In this document: one piece after another, positions 1 to 8,582 of the stretch
How positions within the stretch are numbered: position 1 is the first letter of the stretch
Layout of the letters: the number at the start of each line of letters is the position of its first letter
NCBI GenBank assembly: GCA_963738135.1
Contig: CAVTVK010000008.1
Location: 9,123 to 73,122 of the forward strand
Direction: 5' to 3'
Length of the DNA: 64,000 nt
Source of the DNA: Bog-473 sp963738135
GTDB lineage: Bacteria; Actinomycetota; Acidimicrobiia; Acidimicrobiales; RAAP-2
Notes under the pieces: generated by a model
Seen by the model: the letters and a program-made list of their open reading frames with translations, nothing else
The model's database searches: none
Told to the model about the DNA's origin: nothing
Translations under genes and position numbers: made by a program

Positions 1-110
1 CTCGGCTTCGGGCTCCGGAAATCTTGGTGCGAGGCGACAAGCCCACGATCGGCTTCTACAGGCGCTATCGCGTTGGCGCCCAGGCCCAGCAGGTCGGCTG
101 CGATGCCTGA
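1..110 (+). CDS. C-terminal end of an unidentified protein (partial)
   Basis: An open frame enters from the left edge (codons from base 3) and stops at TGA 108-110. It overlaps the likely ATG (103) of the next gene by 8 bases, the spacing of translationally coupled genes. About 35 residues are visible, basic and ending in GCDA; too little to assign. In mobile elements the gene before an AAA_25/RepA-like ATPase is often a primase-polymerase or excisionase, but nothing here shows that. Confidence 0.35.
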   Translation, partial: RLRAPEILVRGDKPTIGFYRRYRVGAQAQQVGCDA

Positions 111-1323
111 GCCGCGGGAGGGTTTTGACCCGGGCGAGCTGGCCCCTTGGGAGGGCTCACGGCTTCTCACCATCCCTGCCGCTGAGGTCCTGCCGACCCG
201 ACCCGAATGGATCGTTGAGGGGTGGCTGCTGCGCCGGGCCCTCAATCTGATCGTCGGACGCCAGGGCGCCGGTAAGACCTCATTCGCGGCCTGGGTCGTC
301 AGCGTGGCCACCACGGACAACGTGTTCCCCGGCGATGAGGCACGAGCGCCGCTGCGCGCTGCGGTGCTGAGCCTTGAGGAGCCAAAGGATCGGGTTGTGG
401 CGCGGCTGAAGGCTGCCGGCGCCGACCTTGAGCGCGTGACGATTCTGGATGAGGTCGAGGACACCGGCGAGGACGGCCGGCGATTTCTACGGCGCTGGCA
501 GATCCCGCGGGACATCTCCGCTCTCGGAGAGGCCATCTCGGCCCATGGAATCGACGTTGTGATTATCGACGGACTGGGGTTCTCCATCGCCGGAGACAGT
601 CACAACTACGCCACGGTCGGTTCGGCTCTCTCGTCTTTGGCCGCGGAAGCCGACCGCACCGGATCGGCAATTATCTGCCTGACCCATCCGCCGAAAGGTG
701 CTTCAGATCCCGTAACGGCTGCCATCGGCTCGACCGCCTGGACTTCGATCCCTCGTATCTCGATCGTGCTCGGCATTGACCCCAACGATGAGAACCGAAG
801 GGTGACCCGCGTGGCCAAGACGAACTACCGCGAGCCTGACGCCGGCCTGAACTTCACCCTTGCTAGTGACGAGGAGTTCGAGGTCGGCTTCGTAGCCAAC
901 CTCAGGTTTTCGGACGTGAGCAAAGAAACAGATCACGGCCGCTTCGGCCAATCCGGAGAGAAGGGCGAACGAGCGGACGCCCGCCAGTTGTTGCTCGACG
1001 AGCTTGCCGGTGGGCCGCAACCATCCGACGAGGTCATGAAGGCAGCCGAGGCGAACGGCATCTCACGGAGCACGATGTTTCGTGCCCGTAAGGAGGAAAA
1101 GATCCGAGCGACCCGCTCGGTCGATCCGAAGACGGGTCGCTCAAGCCGCTGGATGTTGTGCCTGCCAGATTCCACAGTTTCATCGGCACCGGACGGGTCG
1201 ACGCCGGACTCCGGGCACACTGGCGTTGACCAGGAACTTCAGTTTGCCGGGGGTCCAGAGTGCCAGCCATTGGAGTTTGGCACTGTGGAGGGTCGGCCCT
1301 TCTACGCCCGGGACGAATACTGA
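103..1323 (+). CDS. RepA/AAA_25-like P-loop ATPase with C-terminal helix-turn-helix
   Basis: This is a RecA-fold ATPase of the AAA_25/RepA type, typical of replication modules of plasmids and integrated elements. Counted from a TTG at 73, the Walker A motif GRQGAGKT is at residues 62-69 and a Walker B stretch (VVIIDGLG) lies near residue 160, followed by a THPPKG sensor-like segment. The last 110 residues contain a basic helix-turn-helix-like segment (ISRSTMFRARKEEKI). ATG 103 is preferred because it overlaps the preceding stop and the family is usually about 350-400 residues. Its TGA overlaps the ATG of the following XRE gene. Role in replication or element maintenance is inferred from family and context; no direct proof of mobility is visible. 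Confidence 0.75.
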   Translation: MPEPREGFDPGELAPWEGSRLLTIPAAEVLPTRPEWIVEGWLLRRALNLIVGRQGAGKTSFAAWVVSVATTDNVFPGDEARAPLRAAVLSLEEPKDRVVARLKAAGADLERVTILDEVEDTGEDGRRFLRRWQIPRDISALGEAISAHGIDVVIIDGLGFSIAGDSHNYATVGSALSSLAAEADRTGSAIICLTHPPKGASDPVTAAIGSTAWTSIPRISIVLGIDPNDENRRVTRVAKTNYREPDAGLNFTLASDEEFEVGFVANLRFSDVSKETDHGRFGQSGEKGERADARQLLLDELAGGPQPSDEVMKAAEANGISRSTMFRARKEEKIRATRSVDPKTGRSSRWMLCLPDSTVSSAPDGSTPDSGHTGVDQELQFAGGPECQPLEFGTVEGRPFYARDEY

Positions 1324-1859
1324 TGCCCGCGTCGAACAAGCGATACACGGCCCCGGACGGGCGGTACGACCCGGCCCGCAGGGAGGTGAGCCGAAGGACG
1401 TGTCGGAGGTTTATCGACGCATGGGAGGTTGCTCATCTTGAGCGGCTTGCTGCTGGGCTTCGGACAGCTCGAAACGTCGCTGGCCTCAGCCAGGACGCCC
1501 TCGCCTGGCGGGCGAACCTGAACCCGTCGACCATCTACCGGATCGAGGCTGCGGTCCGGCGAACACGTCTGAGCACCCTCCGGCGCATCGCTGAGGCGCT
1601 TGTCGGGGCCGCTCCATGGATGGTTGACGCCGAGAGGGTTACGGCCGACCTGGCGACAATGGCGGGGCTTGGGTTGGCGCCTGAAAGTCAGTACCGGGAA
1701 CGGGTCGAGGGCAGGCGTGCAAGGAGAGAGCAGCGATTCGAGGGGGAACTGGAGATACTTGCCCAAGTCCTCAGACCTCTCGCAGTGCTCCCAAACGAGA
1801 GCTCGACGCTATCGCCCGATCGCTCAACACGAGACCTCGACAGACACTCGGTTGGATGA
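1323..1859 (+). CDS. XRE-family helix-turn-helix regulator
   Basis: A 178-residue protein starting at ATG 1323, which shares one base with the stop of the ATPase gene (TGATG), so the two are almost certainly co-translated. An HTH_3/Cro-CI-type domain covers about residues 41-95 (LRTARNVAGLSQDALA then PSTIYRIEA). The C-terminal half is basic and has no recognised domain. In integrated elements such a regulator next to a RepA-like ATPase commonly controls the element's own promoters; here that is inference. A TTG 63 bases upstream is also in frame but would overlap the ATPase gene heavily. Confidence 0.75.
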   Translation: MPASNKRYTAPDGRYDPARREVSRRTCRRFIDAWEVAHLERLAAGLRTARNVAGLSQDALAWRANLNPSTIYRIEAAVRRTRLSTLRRIAEALVGAAPWMVDAERVTADLATMAGLGLAPESQYRERVEGRRARREQRFEGELEILAQVLRPLAVLPNESSTLSPDRSTRDLDRHSVG

Positions 1860-2030
1860 CACCATCTCAGGCGTTCGCCGAGGCCGTTGCGTTGACCCCT
1901 TGAGGCCACAGGCAAACGGGGGCACCCCCTCAGGAGTGAGGTTGGTTCGTGCGAACCTGCAGGTCCGAATCTGCTGCTGGCCTCACGGTATGGTCTGGCA
2001 AATGAGGGCGACCACAGGAAGAGCGACTGT

Positions 2031-3458
2031 GTGACGCCGACTCCGAGCGGCGCCAAAGATACGACCGATAGCGCCCAACTACTCAGCCGCAGTTGGAAAG
2101 CATTTCCAAGTGTGCGGTGGTCGCTAGTAATCCTCTTCGTTGTCTACCTGCCAATGGTTCTCACCTACAGCCTACTTACGCATGCCTATGAGGCAGATGA
2201 CGAGGCCGCGCATGTCCAGAACATCGAATACATCGTTCAGCACGCCGCGCTTCCGCGCATCGCCGTAAAGAACGGGTTGGAATCTCACCAACCACCCTTG
2301 TACTACGCCTTGGCGGCCGGTTGGCAAGAACTTCTGGCTATCCCCACATTCACGCCCGATCCGGTCATGGCTAAATACGAGGGGCCTGACCATCTGGCGA
2401 ACTCCACGAACTACTCACCCTCCCAGCTCGCGGCAGCCCGCCATATTCACGAACTGCGGATCCTGTCGGTGTTCCTCGGGCTGGCGACCGTGCTCCTCAC
2501 CTATGCCGGTGCCAAAGTCATCGGCATGCGAGAGTCTTGGGCGCTGGCTTGTGGCCTCATTCCCGCGCTGTGGCCTAAGGCCGTCGTCGCTGCTGCCACG
2601 GTCACTAACGATGCATTCGTCACCCCACTGTGCGCGCTCGCGACGGTGCTCTTTGTCATGTCGGAGCGGGCCGGAATGCGTGGCGATTTGAATCGCCGTC
2701 GAATCATCCTGGTTGTAATGGGGCTCGTACTCGGAGCAGCCGCCATTACGAAGCTGAACAGCCTGCCAATTGCGCTGGTCCTGCTTGGCCTCGCCTTGGT
2801 GCCGTCGCTCGCGGGACCCGGTCGAGGATCGAACGACGCTCGCCTTCGATTGCGCTTGGCCTTAGATGTCGCTCTCGCCCTGGTTGGCTTCCTCGTGGTC
2901 TCTGGATGGTGGTTCATCAGAAATCACGAACTCTACGGTCAATATCTCGCCACGAACGCAAGCGAGCAGTACCTCGGATCATTTCTGTTGCACCCCATTC
3001 CCTGGGGACCGCATCTGGTGTTCTCCAATTTTCCAGACACTCTGCTTAGCTTCTCCTGGTTCACTCAGCCGAACTTCTTTTTACCGAGACCGATGAATGT
3101 GGTGCTCGCTATTTTGGCCGTCCCGTGTCTCGTCGTAGGCGCTTGGATCATGCTGCGCCGCCGTAGTTGGGTATCTTCTGGCCTCAGTCCTCTGTCGGGG
3201 ATCGCTTTGCTGCTGTGTGCGCTGGCGGGATTTGTAGCCACATTCATCATCGTCAAGGACACATCAATCGGCGACATCCGCGACGCCTTCGTTGCACTGG
3301 TGCCTTTGGCCATCATCATCACCACCGGAAGCATCAAGATATTTACCCGCCTCGACAAACGGCTCACTGGGTTGGGAATAGCATTCTGGCCCGCTGTGCT
3401 CTTCGCACTGGATATTTACGTGCTGGTTCGATTCATCGGACCGTTTAGCGGAACCTAA
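2031..3458 (+). CDS. GT-C-type multispanning membrane protein (DUF2142/PMT-like)
   Basis: A 475-residue integral membrane protein with about ten hydrophobic segments. The first extracytoplasmic loop has the acidic motif YEADDEAAH (residues 53-61) and then HQPPLYY (86-92), the pattern of DUF2142 and protein-mannosyltransferase-like GT-C enzymes that use polyprenyl-phosphate sugars. The substrate cannot be told. GTG 2031 is the first usable start before the hydrophobic segment. The coding sequence is visibly lower in GC than genes beyond 26 kb. It lies in the probable integrated region and has no obvious partner; 170 bases without a supported gene precede it. Confidence 0.7.
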   Translation: MTPTPSGAKDTTDSAQLLSRSWKAFPSVRWSLVILFVVYLPMVLTYSLLTHAYEADDEAAHVQNIEYIVQHAALPRIAVKNGLESHQPPLYYALAAGWQELLAIPTFTPDPVMAKYEGPDHLANSTNYSPSQLAAARHIHELRILSVFLGLATVLLTYAGAKVIGMRESWALACGLIPALWPKAVVAAATVTNDAFVTPLCALATVLFVMSERAGMRGDLNRRRIILVVMGLVLGAAAITKLNSLPIALVLLGLALVPSLAGPGRGSNDARLRLRLALDVALALVGFLVVSGWWFIRNHELYGQYLATNASEQYLGSFLLHPIPWGPHLVFSNFPDTLLSFSWFTQPNFFLPRPMNVVLAILAVPCLVVGAWIMLRRRSWVSSGLSPLSGIALLLCALAGFVATFIIVKDTSIGDIRDAFVALVPLAIIITTGSIKIFTRLDKRLTGLGIAFWPAVLFALDIYVLVRFIGPFSGT

Positions 3459-3496
3459 ATGTGGCAGATTCGCGCTGCTCTAACGCCTGGCCAGTT

Positions 3497-3988
3497 CTAT
3501 CGGTAGCGTCGCACCTGGAAGCCGAACCGTCCCACCGTCCCGGGGCTCCATGGCACGATGGGTCCGTCACCGAACACGGCCCGATGGGCAGTGATCCCCG
3601 GGATACCGAGGCTTGCGCCGACCTCGCCGCTCACTACCGCTGGTAGATCAACGGCCTGCCAGGCTGGACCAACCGTGAGTTCTGCAGCGGTCCCGAAAGG
3701 CCGGTAGGACTGGGCACCGAAGACCCAGACTCGCTGGCCGACCCGAACTTCATCGACACCTCCACCAACTGACTCCACCACTCCGGCACCGTCACTATGG
3801 GGGATGATCCGTGGAAATGGCATGGTGGACCCGAGCCAGCCCCGACGCTTCTTGGTATCGCCGGGATTCACTCCGGAGTAGGTGATCCGGATACGGACTT
3901 CGCCGGCTCCTGGCTCAGGCGCGGGCAGCTCGCCGACTTGTACTACGTCAGTGGCAGATCCCTGTCGCTCATACCAAGCTGCACGCAC
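3497..3988 (-). pseudogene. Truncated MDR-family quinone oxidoreductase
   Basis: The reading from GTG 3988 begins as a typical zinc-independent medium-chain dehydrogenase (VRAAWYERQG, then PEPGAGEVRIRI and GVNPGDTKKRRGW, PHSDGAGVV). It follows the GroES-like N-terminal domain up to ITAHRAVFGDGP and then leaves the family. The remaining codons are unrelated and the whole NAD(P)-binding Rossmann domain is missing. The family is usually about 320 residues; only about 145 are left, so this cannot be a working enzyme. The break is near 3557. The IS110-type element begins roughly 100 bases upstream of its start, so the gene has also been cut off from its original promoter region. Confidence 0.75.
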
Positions 3989-4094
3989 GGAGTCCGTCCT
4001 ACCATCCCAAGTTGGATTGCTCCACTCTGGCCCGGGTGCCCCCAAGATACCTGCTTGAGACTGCCTGCAGGCGTTGCGGGTGATCCGTAGCGTT

Positions 4095-4271
4095 TAGAGG
4101 TCCTTGCGGGGTAGCTCTCAAAGTGCCCGCCGCCGGCCTGGTCCGGTTGGCTTCCTTTCGAAGAGTCTCCCGCCTGGACTTCGCCACGGAGTGGCTCAAA
4201 AGAGGAACGAGCACCGGAGTCCACAAGCAGGAGTGCCCCCCGTGGTGTCCAACCACCACAAGGAGGTAGTC
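4095..4271 (+). mobile_element. Left non-coding end of the IS110-type element, candidate bridge-RNA region
   Basis: About 175 bases between the remnant oxidoreductase and the recombinase start contain no open frame of note. IS110-family elements carry no long terminal inverted repeats, and recent work shows that many encode a structured bridge RNA in the non-coding end. A perfect 6-bp hairpin (GTGGTG/CACCAC, loop TCCAAC) lies at 4242-4259 directly before the ribosome site AGGAGG at 4261-4266. The exact element ends are not determined. Confidence 0.4.
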
Positions 4272-5291
4272 ATGCAAGTGATGATCGGCATCGACCCGCA
4301 CAAGGCATCACACACTGCGGTGGCGCTCGACGGAGCCGAAGACCAGCTCTCGAGCGTCAAGGTGCGAGCGACCAGTCGCCAGGTGGACCAACTCATCAAT
4401 TGGGCCGAGTGTTTCGAGAAGCGCACCTGGGCCATCGAGTCCGCAGGAGGTCTTGGTTATCTGCTGGCCCAGCAGCTGGTGGCTCGAGGCGAAGAGGTCC
4501 TCGACGTTCCGGCCACCTTGTCCTCGCGCATCAGGGTGCTGGCCAGCGAGCGGTCGAACAAGAACGACCCCAACGATGCCCATTCGATCGCCATCGCCGC
4601 CCTGCGTTCCCCGCGGCTTCGATCTGTCGAGCCGGCGGACCACGCAGAGGTGCTCCGTCTGTTGGCCAAGCGCAATCACGACATCGGCGTCCAGCGGATC
4701 CGGACGATCTGCCGTCTCCACTCCTTGCTCGCCGAGCTCGCTCCGGGCGGAATTGCCAAGGAACTCTACGTTTCTGACGCCGAGGCCCTGCTCTCGCACT
4801 TGAGTCCACAGACGCCGGCCCAACAGATGCGCTTCGACTTGGTGCTCGAGCTTCTCGACGACGTGCGCCGTCTCGATGCTCAGACCAAGGAGTCCCACCG
4901 CCGCATCAAGCTTGCCGTCAAGGCATCGGGGACGTCGGTGACCAACGTCTATGGGGTGGGCCCGGTGCTGGCCGCTGGTTTGATCGGCTACTCGGGCGAC
5001 CTACGTCGCTTCGCCAACCGCGCTGCCTCTGCCTCCTACAACGGGACGGCGCCGATCGAACTCTCCTCTGGTGGCCGGGTGGTGCATCGGGTGTCACGGC
5101 GGGGCAACCGCACGCTCAATCACAACCTCCACATGGCAGCGATCACCCAGATCCGCAATCCCGGCACACAAGGCAGGATCTACGTCGAGCGCAAGGTGGC
5201 CGAGGGCAAGACGAAGAAGGAAGCGATTCGATCCCTCAAGCGTCAGCTCTCCAACGCCGTCTACAGCCAGTTGCTCTTCGACGCCAGTTAG
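4272..5291 (+). CDS. IS110-family transposase (DEDD recombinase)
   Basis: A complete 339-residue recombinase. The start ATG 4272 is fixed by AGGAGG five bases upstream; the frame is open further upstream, but that part is not family-like. The N-terminal RuvC-like DEDD domain shows D8 (IGIDPHK), E56 (AIESAG) and D99/D102 (NKNDPNDAH). The C-terminal Tnp_20 domain contains VYGVGPVLAAGLIGY and the ASASYNGTAP segment expected to carry the catalytic serine. It is full length for the family and shows no frameshift, so the element may still be active. It sits between the broken oxidoreductase and the tRNA fragment. Confidence 0.92.
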   Translation: MQVMIGIDPHKASHTAVALDGAEDQLSSVKVRATSRQVDQLINWAECFEKRTWAIESAGGLGYLLAQQLVARGEEVLDVPATLSSRIRVLASERSNKNDPNDAHSIAIAALRSPRLRSVEPADHAEVLRLLAKRNHDIGVQRIRTICRLHSLLAELAPGGIAKELYVSDAEALLSHLSPQTPAQQMRFDLVLELLDDVRRLDAQTKESHRRIKLAVKASGTSVTNVYGVGPVLAAGLIGYSGDLRRFANRAASASYNGTAPIELSSGGRVVHRVSRRGNRTLNHNLHMAAITQIRNPGTQGRIYVERKVAEGKTKKEAIRSLKRQLSNAVYSQLLFDAS

Positions 5292-5708
5292 GGGTCCGGG
5301 AGGACACTTAGGGACGACTCCATGCCTGCGTGACCGGCTCTCCACCCAGCGCGGCCGGCTCTTCGGCGAAGTCACTCCCGAACCCATTCAAACCTTACGC
5401 CGTTACCCAGTTCCATGACGGGTTGATTCGTCGCGCCTAGATGTCCTGGAAATAGGGGTCTTGACTCAAAGAGGATTCGGACGGTGGCACCCTGTCCTGT
5501 GATCTTGGGACACCCCGCTTTCCTCGGAGCAGATCGGCGAAATTGTTGACGTGTAAGAACGTGGGGCGAGCAATCTCTCGCCTTCGGGCCGATCCCGAAT
5601 GCCCGTCTCACTGAAAGTAGTGGCACGGAAGGGGCACGACGTGCCACAGGGACGCCATTCCGCAGAGCACAACCGCAGGTGAAAGCCACCGCACGTGCCG
5701 CGCGGCAT

Positions 5709-5755
5709 CCGCCTTCACACGGCTGAGGTCGTGGGTTCGAGTCCCGCAGCGCCCA
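5709..5755 (+). tRNA. 3' half of a tRNA-Val (CAC), fragment
   Basis: The sequence folds as an anticodon arm (stem CCGCC/GGCTG with one mismatch, loop TTCACAC, anticodon CAC, U33, A37), a 5-base variable loop, a T-arm (GTGGG, loop TTCGAGT, CCCGC) and a 3' acceptor strand AGCGCCC with discriminator A. The matching 5' acceptor GGGCGCT and a D-arm are absent in the preceding 80 bases, so this is a fragment. Integrases commonly recombine in the 3' half of tRNA genes and leave such a copy. The orientation would put the inserted element to the left. Confidence 0.6.
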
Positions 5756-5912
5756 CTCAGGTCGGACGGGAGAGAGGGGCCCAGAGCCTGAAACGGCCCG
5801 GAAGCGCGCACGGCCGCAAGGCGGGGCAACCGGGGAGCAAGAGGCCGGGAGCCGGCCGCCACCGGAAAGCGGAGGGGGCACGCTGCGCGGGGGCCACTCC
5901 ATCAGTGGCTAT

Positions 5913-5952
5913 AGCAATTGTTGGACTACGAAAGCAATTGTTGGACGACGAA
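5913..5952. repeat. 20-bp tandem duplication
   Basis: Two head-to-tail copies of a 20-base unit (each beginning AGCAATTGTTGGAC and ending ACGAA) differ at one position. Each contains the palindrome CAATTG. It lies about 160 bases past the tRNA fragment and belongs to no gene; it could be a binding-site array. Confidence 0.8.
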
Positions 5953-6455
5953 AGATCGCACCTTGCCGCCTGCCACTCGCCGCCACGTTTAGCGCGCGGA
6001 ATCGTCCTCTCCAGGCGCGAGTATGCGATCGATTGGCCGAGTTCCAGGGCTCCCTCAGCGCTGTCGATCTGATGAGGCTGGTTAATTGCAGCCCGCAGTG
6101 TCGGGGCTGCGCCACCCGCCGGGCGAGGAGGGATCCGAGCACACCTGAGAGGCAAAGAGGCCGCCAACGTCGCTTCAGAGACGGCCCAGACGCACACGCG
6201 TGCACCCTTTCAGACCGGGAAATCGCCGGCCCGACGTGTCGGTAGATCGTCGGTGTCGAAGCGACGTCGCCAAGACCAACCCGGGGCTGCAGAGAGCGCG
6301 AACCAACGTGCGTAGCACGGAACGGCGTCTTTTGCGGTCGATCTGAGCACCATTGACAACTGAAATGGCAGGTGTAGCGTGAAGTACACGGGTCCGATTT
6401 GCACCTGAATCGCCTCCGTGGCCGGGAACCCCGGCAATGCAGTAAGGAGGTTGCC

Positions 6456-8582
6456 ATGGTGGCGCGCTCGCCCGTCGTCACGTCGAGACTCAGCCTGGCG
6501 TTCGCGCTGGTGATGCTCGGCGCCGTCACTTTCTTGCAGGCCATCAGCAGTCCACCTGCGGGTGCTGCCAGCCTCACGGCAGTCCTTGCCTGGGGCGACA
6601 ATTCAACCGGTCAGCTCGGCAACGGAATCACCGGCGGTACCAGCGATACGCCGGTCGCTGTCTCGCTTCCATCGGGTGTCACCCCGATTGCCATTGCGGG
6701 TGGCGGAGGAAGCGGGAGTCTTGATCCGGAGGCAGCAATGTACGCCACCTACGCCATTGGTTCGGATGGACATGTCTACGCGTGGGGAGACAATTCCAAC
6801 GGAGCGCTCGGAGATGGCAGCACCGTGGCCAACAGTCCCTCACCGGTGGTCGTCTCGCTGCCATCGGGCGTGACAGCCACGGCAATCAGCGCGGCTCAGG
6901 GCACCGGGTACGCCATCGGCTCAGATGGGAACCTCTACGCCTGGGGCGACAACGATTTCGGCAAGCTCGGCATCGGCCCGAGCACCGCCACAAACAGCCT
7001 CAGCCCCGTCGTAGTCTCCCTCCCGACGGGGGTGACACCCACCGCCATCGCCGGGGGCTACGAATCCGCCTACGCCATTGGTTCGGACGGACACATGTAT
7101 GCCTGGGGCGACAATTCCCTCGGCGAGCTCGGCAACGGCGGCACCACGAATTCCACCACCCCCGTCGTCGTCTCCCTCCCCTCAGGCGTGACGCCAAAGG
7201 CCATAGCCGGCGGTGGTGGTACCGGCTATGCCATTGGCTCGGACAGCATGCTCTACGCGTGGGGTTACAATCCGAACGGCCAACTCGGTAACGCCAGTAC
7301 CACTAACAGCTCCACGCCGGTCGTCGTCGGGCTCCCCTCGGGAGTGACCCCGAAGGCCATCACCGGCGGAGGCGGATTCGCCCACGCGATCGGTTCGGAC
7401 GGCAACCTCTATGGCTGGGGCTTGGGGGCAAACGGTCAGTTGGGTGTCGGAACGAGCGACAGTTCGGTTCCCATCGAGGTCTCACTCGCTGCGGGCGTGA
7501 AGCCCACGGCCATCACCGACAGCCTCCATACGGGGTACGCCATCGGCACAGATGGAAACCTCTACGCTTGGGGCTACGGCCTCTCGGGGGAACTCGGCAA
7601 CGGTGGCACGTCCTCCGACTCCCCACCTGTGATTGTATCGCTGCCCTCAGCGAGCACCCCCGAGGCCCTGGGGGCAGAACCAGGCGCGATATCAGGTTAC
7701 GCGATCGTCAGCGAGGTTGAGACCGCGCCGAGCATCACGACCTCGCCGGCCAGCCAGACCGTGTTCGCCGGCGCGAGCGTGAGCTTTAGCGCTGCCGCCA
7801 GTGGTGTTCCCGCTCCGACGGTGCAGTGGCAGTTCTCGACTAATGGTGGATCGACGTGGAGCAACGTCTCTGGGGCCACTTCCACCACCTACAGCATCTC
7901 CAGCGTGCCAACGTCCGACAACGGCTGGGAGTTCCGGGCCGTGTTCACCAATGTCGTCAGCACCGCCACCACCAACGCCGCCACCCTTACCGTCACGCCG
8001 CCGGTCGCCCCCACGGTGACCACGCAGCCAACCGATCAGACCGCCACACCCGGTCAGATCACCAGCTTCACCTCCACCGCCAACGGAATGCCCGCCCCCT
8101 CTGTCGTGTGGCAGGTCTCGAGGGATGGCGGCACGAGCTGGTCGGACATCCAGGGCAACTCGACCTCGACGTCGACCACGTTGAGCGGCGTCGTCTACGG
8201 CACCTTTGAGAACGGGTGGGAAGTGCGGGCCGTGTTCACCAACACGGGGGGCACAGCCACGAGCAATCCGGCCACACTGACGGTAACCCCGCCGGTCGCC
8301 CCCACGGTGACCACGCAGCCAACCGATCAGACCGCCACACCCGGTCAGATCACCAGCTTCACCTCCACCGCCAACGGAATGCCCGCCCCCTCTGTCGTGT
8401 GGCAGGTCTCGAGGGATGGCGGCACGAGCTGGTCGGACATCCAGGGCAACTCGACCTCGACGTCGACCACGTTGAGCGGCGTCGTCTACGGCACCTTTGA
8501 GAACGGGTGGGAAGTGCGGGCCGTGTTCACCAACACGGGGGGCACAGCCACGAGCAATCCGGCCACCCTCATCGTGACGTAA
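6456..8582 (+). CDS. Secreted RCC1-repeat protein with Ig-like repeats
   Basis: A 708-residue exported protein. ATG 6456 is fixed by AAGGAGG at 6444-6450. An N-terminal signal peptide (basic start, hydrophobic core, PPAGAAS near residue 39) is followed by seven RCC1-type repeats (AWGDNSTGQLGNG-like), forming a probable seven-bladed propeller, then three Ig/fibronectin-like repeats of about 97 residues at the C-terminus. The last two Ig repeats are identical in DNA over some 278 bp. RCC1 propellers outside the cell act as binding scaffolds; the ligand is unknown. No sortase motif or membrane anchor is visible, so it is probably released or wall-associated. Neighbours give no functional hint. 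Confidence 0.88.
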   Translation: MVARSPVVTSRLSLAFALVMLGAVTFLQAISSPPAGAASLTAVLAWGDNSTGQLGNGITGGTSDTPVAVSLPSGVTPIAIAGGGGSGSLDPEAAMYATYAIGSDGHVYAWGDNSNGALGDGSTVANSPSPVVVSLPSGVTATAISAAQGTGYAIGSDGNLYAWGDNDFGKLGIGPSTATNSLSPVVVSLPTGVTPTAIAGGYESAYAIGSDGHMYAWGDNSLGELGNGGTTNSTTPVVVSLPSGVTPKAIAGGGGTGYAIGSDSMLYAWGYNPNGQLGNASTTNSSTPVVVGLPSGVTPKAITGGGGFAHAIGSDGNLYGWGLGANGQLGVGTSDSSVPIEVSLAAGVKPTAITDSLHTGYAIGTDGNLYAWGYGLSGELGNGGTSSDSPPVIVSLPSASTPEALGAEPGAISGYAIVSEVETAPSITTSPASQTVFAGASVSFSAAASGVPAPTVQWQFSTNGGSTWSNVSGATSTTYSISSVPTSDNGWEFRAVFTNVVSTATTNAATLTVTPPVAPTVTTQPTDQTATPGQITSFTSTANGMPAPSVVWQVSRDGGTSWSDIQGNSTSTSTTLSGVVYGTFENGWEVRAVFTNTGGTATSNPATLTVTPPVAPTVTTQPTDQTATPGQITSFTSTANGMPAPSVVWQVSRDGGTSWSDIQGNSTSTSTTLSGVVYGTFENGWEVRAVFTNTGGTATSNPATLIVT
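7998..8579 (+). repeat. 291-bp direct repeat encoding two Ig-like modules
   Basis: Copy one starts at 7998 and copy two at 8289, giving a 291-bp period (97 codons). From the start of each copy about 278 bases match without a difference, including silent positions; they diverge only in the last few codons of copy two before the stop. This points to a recent duplication or gene conversion within the reading frame. Confidence 0.9.

Larger units (their letters stand above)
5292..6455. other. 1.16-kb stretch without a gene, holding a tRNA remnant and tandem repeat
   Basis: No protein-coding frame here has family features. Open frames on the minus strand reading RDSNPRP and GTRTHDL are the familiar spurious translations of a tRNA antisense strand. 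The stretch holds the right flank of the IS110-type element, a tRNA-Val 3' fragment (5709-5755) and a 20-bp tandem duplication (5913-5952). The last 20 bases carry the AAGGAGG ribosome site of the next gene. Confidence 0.6.

Noticed and set aside
5372..5902. Minus-strand protein with RDSNPRP and GTRTHDL segments
   Set aside because: These are well-known false translations of tRNA antisense sequence; the tRNA fragment explains them.
5913..5952. Possible CRISPR array
   Set aside because: Only two adjacent copies with no spacer and no cas genes in the window.
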